Below, in pieces: positions 29,015 to 36,378 of a stretch of DNA of 64,000 nucleotides. The notes beneath the pieces were generated by a model, which did no database searches, was not told the origin of the DNA, and worked only from the letters and a program-made list of their open reading frames with translations. This DNA comes from Paracoccus fistulariae (lineage in GTDB: Bacteria > Pseudomonadota > Alphaproteobacteria > Rhodobacterales > Rhodobacteraceae), in the NCBI RefSeq assembly GCF_028553785.1, contig NZ_CP067136.1, forward strand, positions 2,540,501 through 2,604,500. The letters are read 5' to 3'. Numbering within the stretch: position 1 is the first letter of the stretch; each line of letters begins with the position of its first letter. A program made the position numbers and the translations under genes.

Positions 29015-30262
29015 CTAGATTCTGATATCGATACGCGAGCCCAACGGCGTCCAACCACCGCCCGACAGCGATTGCTGTGCAATATGAGCGGGCGCCTCTA
29101 TTTCGATCACCGAGGTTTGGGATGCGCCCCAGTCCGGCAGGTTTTCCTGCTGCTCAAAGCCTTCATCGCGAAACTCGAAAGTGGCGTTTTCCAGCCCGGC
29201 ATCGACGAAATTTTGAAGCAATGAGGCAGCGTTGCGACGAAGCTGGTCCAGGATTTCGGGACGCTCTGCCCAGATGGCCAGATGCGGAGCATGCTCGCGA
29301 CCGGAAAGAATCAGGCGGACGCGCCCCAGCTCTTCTGGCGACAGCGTAATCTCGACCTGTTCGTCGCTGACCGTGATAGAGGCGTCGACGATCTGCCGGA
29401 TGATGGTCTGCATTTGGCCGGGTGCTGGCCTGTTTGGTGCCGAAAAGCCGGTGCCCTGCACCAGGCCATGATCGCGGCCCCTCAACTGCGTCGCTGCTTC
29501 GAGCGCTACTTCAAGCTCTATCCTGCCGTCAGAATCAGTTGTCAGCGCGGTTTGATCGACCATGCTTTGCGCCTCGCCCGCTTGCGCCAAATTCAGCGCG
29601 GCAGGCTCTGTCCCCGTTCCTTTGGGCAGCTGACAGGCACTGTGCCAGGCATGAGCTGTCGTGTCACGCGACATCTCTGGCTCGTCCATTCCCTCGTCGT
29701 GACCAATCAAGTCTTTCAGCGTCACGACGGATTCTTCCGCCACTTCACCGTCAGAATTTTCGGCGTCGATTTGTTGATATACGGCGACCCAGGCCGTGCG
29801 GTCGGCTTTCTGCGTCGGGGAAGAGAGCGCACCGCTGGTGCCGTTCCACTGTTCGATAATACTCTCCAGCGCGGACGGATCCGGATCATTGTCCTCTGCC
29901 ATCTCCTCCTCCGCATCCAGGTGAGGAATATCCTTTGTCTCCGCATTATCCTCGGCCTTGCGTGGATTGGCCTGTATGTCCGTTTTTCCTTCAGTCTTGC
30001 GAGGAATTTCTGTCGTTTCCAATTCCTCGTCGGCCTTGCGAGAGCTCGTCTCTGCGTCCCGACTGCCCTCGGCCTTTTGAGAGAACACCTCGGCGTCTGG
30101 CTCTCCCTCGGGCTTGATCCGCGGTGTCGCCTTCGTCGGCTCCGCCTCGTCCGTATCAAGTGTAAAATGACTTTCCTGAGTTAATTGTACGGTAGAATCG
30201 CGTCGTGCTTTGTCCTGCGTATTCAAACGCAGGTCGGAAATAATTGCTGCAATATTTTCCAT
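29015..30262 (-). CDS. fliK: Flagellar hook-length control protein FliK
   Basis: FliK measures hook length and switches export specificity. The 415-residue protein has a low-complexity N-terminal half rich in Lys/Glu, with imperfect repeats such as RKTEGKTD and RKAEDNAE (about residues 55-120). The conserved C-terminal domain contains VEITLSPEELGRVRLILSG. ATG at 30262 is chosen because AAAGG is 7 bases upstream; an in-frame start 12 codons earlier lacks a site. It diverges from the flgJ-like gene. Confidence 0.88.
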   Translation of the reverse strand: MENIAAIISDLRLNTQDKARRDSTVQLTQESHFTLDTDEAEPTKATPRIKPEGEPDAEVFSQKAEGSRDAETSSRKADEELETTEIPRKTEGKTDIQANPRKAEDNAETKDIPHLDAEEEMAEDNDPDPSALESIIEQWNGTSGALSSPTQKADRTAWVAVYQQIDAENSDGEVAEESVVTLKDLIGHDEGMDEPEMSRDTTAHAWHSACQLPKGTGTEPAALNLAQAGEAQSMVDQTALTTDSDGRIELEVALEAATQLRGRDHGLVQGTGFSAPNRPAPGQMQTIIRQIVDASITVSDEQVEITLSPEELGRVRLILSGREHAPHLAIWAERPEILDQLRRNAASLLQNFVDAGLENATFEFRDEGFEQQENLPDWGASQTSVIEIEAPAHIAQQSLSGGGWTPLGSRIDIRI

Positions 30263-30364
30263 CGTGCAACCTTTGTTTTTTTCGATAGATACCCGCAAAG
30301 GATTACCAATTATTTACCTGGCTCATGTAAATCATGGCGAAGATGTCATTTTTGGAGTAAATCC

Positions 30365-30607
30365 ATGCAAATTGTAGCTACTGCAAACGATGTGGGCGCG
30401 CGACCTGCTCAAAGGTCTGCTGCGGATCAACTGGAGGCGGCGTTTCTTGAAGAAATGCTTAAATATTGCGGGCCTTCCGCGCGAAGCGGTGCATTTGGTG
30501 GTGGTGCCGGGGAAGAGCAGTTCTCAAGCTATCTGACTCAGGAATATGCCGCGATTCTCGCGGCGAAGCTGGATCTGGGCCTGTCCTCGCTGGATGACGA
30601 ATCATGA
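30365..30607 (+). CDS. FlgJ-like rod-binding protein
   Basis: This 80-residue protein resembles the N-terminal rod-binding domain of FlgJ (AADQLEAAFLEEMLKYCGP...GGGAGEEQFSSYLTQEYA) and lacks the muramidase domain, as in many alphaproteobacteria. A GGAG precedes the ATG at 30365. Its last codons overlap the next gene (ATGA), so both are translated together in the flagellar operon. Confidence 0.8.
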   Translation: MQIVATANDVGARPAQRSAADQLEAAFLEEMLKYCGPSARSGAFGGGAGEEQFSSYLTQEYAAILAAKLDLGLSSLDDES

Positions 30608-30921
30608 ATCAGCGGATGATACGGATGTTGAAGGGTGCGAAAGCAGCAGTGATTGCCGGAGATGCCCACGAAGCCCTTAGAATTATAGAAGGTTTTTCGC
30701 AACTTGCCGAAAGGATCGGGGTACCTGAAGAGGATCGGGAGTTTCTGGAACGGCAGTTGGGTGAGCTTCGCTACCTGGCAGAGGCATCTGTTAGCGGCGC
30801 CAAGCGCGCGATCGAGCAAGTTGCGGCGATCATGCAGGCCGCCCGCAGTCTACAGACCTATGATGAGACGGGACGAAAGCAGTCCACGACGACAGCTGCA
30901 CCTTCGGCGCAGCGGTTTTGA
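30604..30921 (+). CDS. Small helical flagellar protein, FlgN-like
   Basis: This 105-residue alpha-helical protein (MLKGAKAAVIAGDAHEALRIIEGF..., then LERQLGELRYLAEASVSGAKRAIEQVAAIMQAARSL in two runs) overlaps the flgJ-like gene by 4 bases and precedes fliC. Size, helicity, position and the C-terminal ARSLQTYD fit the FlgN-type export chaperone for hook-associated proteins, but sequence similarity is weak; it could be another flagellar chaperone. Confidence 0.55.
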   Translation: MNQRMIRMLKGAKAAVIAGDAHEALRIIEGFSQLAERIGVPEEDREFLERQLGELRYLAEASVSGAKRAIEQVAAIMQAARSLQTYDETGRKQSTTTAAPSAQRF

Positions 30922-31093
30922 TAAAATGCTATCAGAACTTTGTTTGAGGGCGGGGACCGAGTTCACTAATTATAAATAGTCGCTGAATAGAACAGTGAAC
31001 GTACCGCAGAGGTTGCGGGTTTAGAAATACACTGGTCAGAAGGCCGATCAACTCTACATCGGGTGCAAAGCGCCCTTTATATAGGAGGACAAC

Positions 31094-31936
31094 ATGTCCA
31101 GCATTCTGACCAATAATGGCGCTATCGTTGCTCTGCAGACCCTGAAGAGCATCAATTCGGGTTTGAATAAAGCTCAGTCCGAAATTTCGACCGGCAAGTC
31201 GATCAACAGCGCACAGGACAATTCGGCAATCTGGGCCATTTCGAAAGTGATGGAAACCGACCAGTCGGCCTTCAAAACCATGCAAAGCAGCCTGAACGTC
31301 GCAGAGGCAACCGTTTCGACGGCTGTGGCGGGTGCCGATCAGGTGACCAACCTGCTGACGGAGATGAAGAATCTCGCCGTCAACGCGGGAACGGATGGTT
31401 TTGAATTCGACAAGGTGCAGACCGACATCGCTGCCAAGATGGCGCAGATCACGTCGATCGTCTCGGGTACGCAGATGAATGGTGTCAACCTGCTGTCGAC
31501 CAACGGTGTCGGCGGTGGTGCAACCTTCACCGTTCTGGCCTCGCTTGACCGTACCGTCGGTACCGCGACAACTGCGGCGAACACCATTGTCGTGAACTCC
31601 GTCGACTTCGAAGCAAACATCGTTGGCGGGACGCTGACGGCCATCACGGATCGTGCATCCGCGGAAACGGCTGTCGGACAACTCGAAACCCTGCTTGAAG
31701 TGGCGATCAATGGTGGCGCCGCGCTGGGCTCGTCTGCCAAGCGGATCGCTGATCAGTCGAACTTTGTGGGCAAGCTGGCCGACTCTTTGACCAAGGGTAT
31801 CGGTTCGCTGGTTGACGCTGACATGGAAGAGGCGTCGGCCCGTTTGCAGGCGCTGCAAACGCAGCAGCAGTTGGGTATCCAGGCGCTGTCGATTGCGAAC
31901 CAGGCTCCGTCGGCAATCCTGTCGCTCTTCCGCTGA
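31094..31936 (+). CDS. fliC: Flagellin
   Basis: This is the filament subunit. The 280-residue protein is short for flagellin: an N-terminal conserved coiled-coil region (MSSILTNNGAIVALQTLKSI..STGKSINSAQDNSA), a small variable central part, and the C-terminal helix ending IANQAPSAILSLFR. A strong AGGAGG lies before the ATG. The 172-base upstream gap contains an AT-rich stretch and probably its own promoter. A terminator follows. Confidence 0.95.
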   Translation: MSSILTNNGAIVALQTLKSINSGLNKAQSEISTGKSINSAQDNSAIWAISKVMETDQSAFKTMQSSLNVAEATVSTAVAGADQVTNLLTEMKNLAVNAGTDGFEFDKVQTDIAAKMAQITSIVSGTQMNGVNLLSTNGVGGGATFTVLASLDRTVGTATTAANTIVVNSVDFEANIVGGTLTAITDRASAETAVGQLETLLEVAINGGAALGSSAKRIADQSNFVGKLADSLTKGIGSLVDADMEEASARLQALQTQQQLGIQALSIANQAPSAILSLFR

Positions 31937-31943
31937 TAAAAAC

Positions 31944-31972
31944 TCGGGGCGCTGCAAGGCGCCCCGATTCTT
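31944..31972 (+). terminator. Terminator after fliC
   Basis: TCGGGGCGC (31944-31952) pairs with GCGCCCCGA (31959-31967), followed by TTCTT. It would separate abundant flagellin mRNA from the flaF-flbT genes. Confidence 0.8.
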
Positions 31973-31996
31973 GAAATTCAAGTCGGGAACGAAACA

Positions 31997-32362
31997 TTGA
32001 ACGCGGTTACGCCTCGGTCTCAGCATGGTTATGGCACGAATGCGGTTCGTACCGCTCGTGATGCGGAATATGACGTTATCTCTCGGGTAACACGCATGCT
32101 TCGGCAGGCAAGCAATTTAGGCCGATCCATCGAGATGGTTCAGGCCGTACACAAGAATAATGAACTCTGGACATTGCTGGCAACCGATCTCTCTGATCCG
32201 GGCAATAGCCTGCCGTCCGAGACAAAGGCGGGATTGCTTTCCTTGGCGGCGTTTTCGCTGCGCCAGGGCCATCAGATCCTGGCGGGGCAAGGTGATATCG
32301 CAGCCCTGATCGATATCAACATGTCTGTTATGAAAGGCTTGCGTGGCGAGGTGGGTGTATGA
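31997..32362 (+). CDS. flaF: Flagellar biosynthesis regulator FlaF
   Basis: FlaF is an alphaproteobacterial protein needed for flagellin secretion or synthesis; with FlbT it couples flagellin output to assembly. The 121-residue product shows the typical YGTNAVRTARDAEYDVISRV start and NNELWTLLATDLSDPGN. The start is TTG at 31997; no ATG lies before the conserved region. It overlaps flbT by 4 bases. Confidence 0.88.
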   Translation: MNAVTPRSQHGYGTNAVRTARDAEYDVISRVTRMLRQASNLGRSIEMVQAVHKNNELWTLLATDLSDPGNSLPSETKAGLLSLAAFSLRQGHQILAGQGDIAALIDINMSVMKGLRGEVGV

Positions 32363-32763
32363 CTGGTCTGGTACTGAAGCTGGCTCCGAATGAGCGTGTG
32401 TTGATCAATGGCGCTGTCATCGAAAACGGTGAACGCCGGTCGAAAATTTCGATTCGAACACCGAATGTGAATGTGCTGCGCTTGAAAGACGCGATTCATC
32501 CTGACGAGGCCAAGACACCTGTAACGCGAGCCTGCTACATCGCTCAGCTTATCCTGTCCGGCGACGTGGATGCAGAGGAAGGTCGACATCAGTTGATTGT
32601 TGCCATTGAACAACTGAGCCAGGTGTTCGATGACCGCGACAGCCGGATCATACTGGCCGATGCAAGTTGCCATGCCGTATCGGGCGCGATCTATCCTGCG
32701 ATGCGCAAATTGCGTGAACTGGTTCCGCGTGAAGCAAGGCTTTTCGCGATGCGGTCGCAGTGA
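32359..32763 (+). CDS. flbT: Flagellin mRNA regulator FlbT
   Basis: FlbT binds the leader of flagellin mRNA and represses its translation in relatives. The 134 residues open with LVLKLAPNERVLINGAVIENG, the conserved family start. It overlaps flaF and is followed 7 bases later by the DUF1217 gene. Confidence 0.9.
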   Translation: MTGLVLKLAPNERVLINGAVIENGERRSKISIRTPNVNVLRLKDAIHPDEAKTPVTRACYIAQLILSGDVDAEEGRHQLIVAIEQLSQVFDDRDSRIILADASCHAVSGAIYPAMRKLRELVPREARLFAMRSQ

Positions 32764-32770
32764 GTTTCAT

Positions 32771-33550
32771 ATGACGATGTCCTTATCAGTTGGTCTCGGC
32801 GGAATTGCAGGTTGGAAAATCTTGCAAAGGACCGAAGCGCGACAGCTTGAGCGTATTGCGAATGATCCAGTCGTTCAGCGAGACACGACCTACTTCCGCG
32901 ACAAAATTTCCGGCGGCATCAGCGCGGCGGACATCGTGAATGATTACCGGATGCTAAGCGTTGCACTGGGTGCCTTCGGTCTGGAAGATGATATAGCGAA
33001 CAAAGCGTTTATCAGAAAGGTTCTGGAATCAGACCTCTCTGACGAAAAATCTCTTGTGAACCGTTTGAGTGACAAGCGATATCTGCGCCTGGCCCAGGCG
33101 TTTCAGTTGGGTAATCCCGATACTGACAAGACGGCGCTGGGCGCGAGTATCTCTGACGCCTACCTGCAGCGGGAATATGAGCGACGAGTCGGCGAAAGTG
33201 ACGAAAGCCTGAGGTTGGCGCTGAACGCGCGCCGAGAATTGCAGCAATTTTCCGGTCGCGATTCCAGCAGCAAGACGCTTTGGTTTGAAGTGCTTGGCAA
33301 TCCGCCGTTGCGTGAAGTTTTCGAAGGCGCGTTCGGTTTTGGTGACAGTTACGGTAAACTTTCTATCGATAGACAGCTCGAAGAGTTCACCAAAGGATCG
33401 GAGCGCTATCTGGGGAGCAGCGAATTTGCCGATATAACCAACGAGATAAGCATCGATAAAATAATCTCAAATTATCTGGCCCGCAGCCAAATTTCATCAG
33501 GGACGGTGCAAAATCGCTATAGTTCCGCCTTGGCGTTGTTGACCACGTAG
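32771..33550 (+). CDS. DUF1217 flagellar-locus protein
   Basis: This 259-residue protein belongs to DUF1217, found in alphaproteobacterial flagellar clusters and of unproven function. The shared blocks are GGIAGWKILQRTEARQ, FRDKI, LSVALGAFGLEDDIANKAFIRKVLESDLSDEKSL and the C-terminal NYLARSQISSGTVQNRYSSALALL. The last few codons lie at the edge of an IS5-type remnant, so the natural C-terminus may have been replaced, although the length looks normal. An ATG two codons on (32777) is an alternative start. Confidence 0.85.
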   Translation: MTMSLSVGLGGIAGWKILQRTEARQLERIANDPVVQRDTTYFRDKISGGISAADIVNDYRMLSVALGAFGLEDDIANKAFIRKVLESDLSDEKSLVNRLSDKRYLRLAQAFQLGNPDTDKTALGASISDAYLQREYERRVGESDESLRLALNARRELQQFSGRDSSSKTLWFEVLGNPPLREVFEGAFGFGDSYGKLSIDRQLEEFTKGSERYLGSSEFADITNEISIDKIISNYLARSQISSGTVQNRYSSALALLTT

Positions 33551-33569
33551 GCTCCAGACTCGTTAACTT

Positions 33570-33866
33570 TCATAGCCAGAACAGAAAAGTTGCGGCGAGA
33601 GCGATGGCGGAGAAGAAGGTTTCCGGGAATCTTTCGTAATGGGTTGCGACCCTCCTCCAGTCCGAACATGATTTCGATACGGTTGCGGCGTTTGTATCGG
33701 CGCTTGTCGTATTTGACGGGTTTCTTGCGCAACTTCCGGCCGGGGCTGCAGACCTTTATCCCCTTGTCTTTCAATGCTTCTTGGAACCAATCGGCATCAT
33801 AACCCCGATCTGCCAGCAGCCAGTCTGCCTTCGGCAGGTGACGTCCCGTTTGATGGTGTGGGTGTG
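33570..33866 (-). pseudogene. IS5-family transposase 3' remnant, frameshifted
   Basis: On the minus strand the C-terminal third of an IS5/IS427-type DDE transposase can be read: ADWLLADRGYDADWF, then PVKYDKRRYKRRNRIEIMFG. At about 33661-33665 the frame must shift by one to continue as WRRVATHYERFPETFFSAI and end FLFWL at a stop at 33570-33572. About 11 bases appear to be deleted at the shift. The catalytic N-terminal part is missing. A short IS end (GGCTCCAGACTCGTTAAC) lies at 33550-33567, next to the DUF1217 gene. Confidence 0.75.
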
Positions 33867-34374
33867 CCACTATTCGATATGCCTCGTCATCCGCATGGCG
33901 CCGAAAAAAGTGTAGTCGCTCGGCATTGAGCGCGTCGACGCGGCGAAACGAACGGTCGATCATCAAGACGACATCGTGCGCATAGCTCACATCGGTCGCG
34001 GCGCGCACATGCTGCAGGTACTCCCGAAATCCGATGCGCTGGCAAATTTCAAAGGGCTTGATGGCGAGCGCAACACGGCGTGTGTCACTGAACCGAACGA
34101 GATAATCATAGAAATGCAGATGGACGCGCCCTTGACCATCGCGAAACGTGATGCCCGGCGGCTGATCTCAGATATCATGGACGTCCCGGCGAGCGAGAAG
34201 CAGATACAGGATGTGGTGTTCGAGCTTGCTCTCATACTGAATCCGGCGTGGGTGACTGTCTGCTGGCAACTGCGCCACGACGATGCCGCGGCTGCTCGCC
34301 TTCGAACGTACAGGTATTTTCCGCGTGGCTCTGCTAACCTGGGGCGGGCTGAAAGGTTTGTTCTTAGGGCTCAT
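33867..34374 (-). pseudogene. TnsA-like transposase endonuclease, broken by a nonsense codon
   Basis: A minus-strand frame starts at ATG 34374 (SPKNKPFSPPQVSRATRKIPV) and runs through RIQYESKLEHHILYLLLARRDVHDI to a TGA at 34168-34170. It then stays open in the same frame (DQPPGITFRDGQGRVHLHFY, RRVALAIKPFEICQRIGF, LNAERLHFF) until it meets IS5 sequence near 33866. The TGA stands where a Trp is expected (HDI-W-DQPP). The pattern resembles TnsA-like heteromeric transposase endonucleases as I remember them. No TnsB or TnsC partner is present. Confidence 0.6.
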
Positions 34375-34606
34375 TTATCCAATGCCCATAGCGTCCGGCC
34401 GCAACAGGCCGTTCGCCCAAGGGCGCTCCTTTGCTGATGGAAACATGCGCGACAAGCCGTCCCAAGAGGGCGGTCAGTCTTGACACGCGGTGAAGGTTGG
34501 AGGACAAAGGAGCATCGACCGGCAAAATCGATATTCCCGACGGCCGCGAAAGTTCCAGCTTTCGTGGCTCTCCTCGTTTATGGGAATGGTCTATGTCATT
34601 TTTCAT
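34364..34606 (-). CDS. Unknown 80-residue protein of the transposon remnant
   Basis: The frame begins ATG 34606, overlapping the end of the Nlp-type gene, and ends overlapping the TnsA-like start, so the three genes form a tightly coupled minus-strand operon. The product (RKLELSRPSGISILPVDAP, then a basic helix ALLGRLVAHVSI) has no recognised domain. It is probably part of the same mobile element. Confidence 0.5.
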   Translation of the reverse strand: MKNDIDHSHKRGEPRKLELSRPSGISILPVDAPLSSNLHRVSRLTALLGRLVAHVSISKGAPLGERPVAAGRYGHWINEP

Positions 34607-34832
34607 CCTCCTCTTCGTCGTAGCGGTCAGGCCAGAGGGCTTCGGGCGAAGTGCCCAGCTTACCAGCGATAGCCTCTTCCACACGTCGCGATTTGCAGCG
34701 ACCAAGCGATGCGGTCACCACGGTCGTTGGGGTGATTGCCAATTCACGTGCGATTTTCAAGAACGATGACCCCGAAGCACGCAGTCGCCGTCGAATTTCT
34801 CTATGCTGCGTTTGATCAACAACCACACTCAC
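34596..34832 (-). CDS. Nlp/Ner-type DNA-binding regulator
   Basis: This 78-residue protein carries a helix-turn-helix like the Mu Ner/Sfs-type Nlp family: REIRRRLRASGSSFLKIARE, then ITPTTVVTASLGRCKSRRVEEAIAGKLG and the typical SPEALWPDRY. Such regulators are common in Mu-like transposons. It heads the operon with the 80-residue gene and the TnsA-like pseudogene and diverges, across about 165 AT-rich bases, from the HTH-like gene at 34999. Confidence 0.75.
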   Translation of the reverse strand: MSVVVDQTQHREIRRRLRASGSSFLKIARELAITPTTVVTASLGRCKSRRVEEAIAGKLGTSPEALWPDRYDEEEDEK

Positions 34833-34998
34833 GGATATTGATTCCCCATGCCCGACAATTATCGATATCTCAGGCGCGCCCGTGCGTCAAATTTTAGCCT
34901 AATAAAACAGTTGGTTATGCGGAATTCATTCCTAAACCTTGGAGATTTGAAAGTTATCACAGAATTGAATTTTGGGATGCCTAGGACCGGATGCACCG

Positions 34999-35442
34999 AT
35001 GCGCGTTGAGGGAGATGGAATCTGGGTTGAATCCAAGTCTGTTGGCTATTGGTTATCGAAACCCAGGCTCCAGGCCCTATTCGATAGCAAGGAATGGCTC
35101 TCGGAAATGCGCCAGGTGCATGACCTCAGCCCGCGCCTCATGATTAAAGCACTTACGGCTGCCGGTTGCGATTTCGACGCGCGCGTTGCCGAGCAATATC
35201 AGGCAGGGGCCTTGGTATCGGAACTAATGCGCAAGCACGGCTTGTCGCACGGACGCGTTCAAAAGGCGCTTAAGGGCCACGGAATAAAAATCTCTCCTGG
35301 TAACCATCTGCGCAGAGCAACCGATGAGGAGTTCGTGGCGGCATTCGGGACAGGCAAGAACGACGTTCAGATCGCTAGGGAGATGAACATAGACCGCGGA
35401 ACGGTGAGCAAGCGTCGTGCAAGGTTAACGGCAAGAAGATGA
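34999..35442 (+). CDS. Unknown protein with HTH-like repeats
   Basis: This 147-residue protein is not recognised. It has two short segments with helix-turn-helix character, VSELMRKHGLSHGRVQKALKG and VQIAREMNIDRGTVSKRRA, suggesting a small DNA-binding protein. ATG 34999 is taken rather than TTG 34972 because of codon context. It lies directly upstream of the retron-like non-coding region, in the same direction. It may be a passenger or regulator of the cassette; there is no direct evidence. Confidence 0.5.
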   Translation: MRVEGDGIWVESKSVGYWLSKPRLQALFDSKEWLSEMRQVHDLSPRLMIKALTAAGCDFDARVAEQYQAGALVSELMRKHGLSHGRVQKALKGHGIKISPGNHLRRATDEEFVAAFGTGKNDVQIAREMNIDRGTVSKRRARLTARR

Positions 35443-35730
35443 GAACAGCACCCCAAGGGCGGGGAGCTGCCGTTCGCGGCGCGCTGGATCAAAGTCTCCT
35501 TTGGAAGAACCCACCTATTTTACCGCGTCGGAAAAAGTTTGCTTTCAGAGAACTTTTTTCCTTGAAAGCTGACAATGCCATTCCCACATCCCTCCTGTGT
35601 AACAACGGAAGAAGTTCCTCATACCCAGCTTGGACTTGTTCAAGCGCGGAGGGGTTTTCCCCTCTACCACTTCTACCGCACACGGCCCGGAGGCCCCGGA
35701 GGGGGACGAGGGGACGGCGGCGGGCGAAGC

Positions 35731-35761
35731 AGACGCGATAGCAAGGACAGCTATCGCGTCT
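35731..35761 (+). repeat. Perfect 12-bp hairpin, msd-stem candidate
   Basis: AGACGCGATAGC (35731-35742) pairs perfectly with GCTATCGCGTCT (35750-35761) around the 7-base loop AAGGACA. It is the strongest local hairpin in the non-coding region and has the form expected of the reverse-transcribed msd stem. It lacks a T run, so it is not an ordinary terminator. Confidence 0.6.
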
Positions 35762-35790
35762 AGGCAAAGGGTTTAGTCGTCGGTTTCCGT

Positions 35791-35857
35791 TTTCTGTTGG
35801 GTGAGGACCCTTGTTTAGTGGCATCCGCTGTGGATGTTGCGCCGGGGCCAACAGAAA
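35791..35857 (+). promoter_or_regulatory. Inverted repeat abutting the ribosome-binding site of the small toxin-like gene
   Basis: TTTCTGTTGG (35791-35800) and CCAACAGAAA (35848-35857) are perfect 10-base inverted arms. The right arm runs directly into the AGGAGGAG that serves the ATG at 35869, so pairing could expose or hide the site. The loop contains a smaller stem CATCC/GGATG (35822-35836). The left arm overlaps the candidate a2 segment, so alternative folds are possible. Confidence 0.55.
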
Positions 35858-35868
35858 GGAGGAGCAAT

Positions 35869-36024
35869 ATGGCTCTCTCTGAAGATACACACCGACGGCG
35901 GCGGCGACGTCGGTTTTGGAGGAAACTCCGGAACCCTCGCACCGTGATGGTCATCCTTAGGGTGGCTATCTTCATCTACCGGCTTGTCCGGTGGTTGATG
36001 GCGATTTTCGGATCGCCCGGCTAA
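35869..36024 (+). CDS. 51-residue Arg-rich single-span membrane peptide, candidate retron effector
   Basis: The peptide has a hydrophilic start, a run of seven Arg (residues 9-15), then a cationic hydrophobic helix (VMVILRVAIFIYRLVRWLMA, residues 26-45). A strong AGGAGGAG precedes ATG 35869. It lies between the structured non-coding region and the HTH-RT pair. Its make-up resembles small membrane-damaging toxins, but no family is recognised. Toxin function is inferred from size, composition and position only. Confidence 0.6.
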   Translation: MALSEDTHRRRRRRRFWRKLRNPRTVMVILRVAIFIYRLVRWLMAIFGSPG

Positions 36025-36072
36025 TCGCCGCCCGCCTAATGTCTAAGCGGGAAAGGCAAACGGGATGAAACG

Positions 36073-36378
36073 ATGATCCATGAAGCACTAAGGTTGATCC
36101 GAGTGTTCCATGACTTGAAACAGGTCGAATTGGCGGAAAAACTCGGCATCTCGAAGTCCCATATTTCAGAGATCGAAAAGGGTAACAAATCTCCCTCTCT
36201 CGATCTGATCCAGAGATATGCGACAGAGTTCAAAATTCCGGTTTCGTCTATCATGTTCTTTGCGGAAGAGCTGCCGAACGCCAAGTCTGGCGACAAAATC
36301 CGTTCAAAAATTGCGGGCAAAGTCATCGACATTCTGCGTTTCGTTGAAAGGAAAGCAGATGCCGAAGACGCAACCTGA
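36073..36378 (+). CDS. Cro/C1-type HTH protein of the retron cassette
   Basis: This 101-residue protein has an XRE-type helix-turn-helix at residues ~13-50 (LKQVELAEKLGISKSHISEIEKGNKSPS) followed by an alpha-helical tail. Its 3' end overlaps the reverse transcriptase start by 20 bases, so the two are co-translated. In some retrons (type VI in the Mestre scheme, as I recall) a Cro/C1-type HTH protein is the accessory partner of the RT. It may repress the small toxin-like gene or the RNA promoter. Confidence 0.85.
   Translation: MIHEALRLIRVFHDLKQVELAEKLGISKSHISEIEKGNKSPSLDLIQRYATEFKIPVSSIMFFAEELPNAKSGDKIRSKIAGKVIDILRFVERKADAEDAT

Larger units (their letters stand above)
35530..35868 (+). ncRNA. 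Candidate retron non-coding RNA (msr-msd) region
   Basis: This stretch upstream of the small membrane-peptide gene has no convincing protein but strong secondary structure. It holds GGAAAAAGTT (35530-35539) against AACTTTTTTCC (35551-35561), with a competing GCTTTCA/TGAAAGC stem at 35541-35569. A GAGGGG-TTTT-CCCCTC hairpin lies at 35649-35664, a perfect 12-bp hairpin at 35731-35761, and a long-range pair at 35791-35857. AACGGAA (35604-35610) can pair with TTCCGTT (35785-35791), a weak a1/a2 candidate. Position and hairpins fit a retron RNA; the branching G and exact ends cannot be fixed by eye. Confidence 0.55.

Noticed and set aside
33976..34437. 153-codon plus-strand frame in the transposon remnant
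   Set aside because: The opposite strand reads as a TnsA-like protein across the whole span; this frame is its shadow.
35439..35741. 100-codon frame in the retron leader
   Set aside because: Arg/Pro/Ser-rich, no ribosome site, and it runs through several strong hairpins; treated as non-coding RNA.
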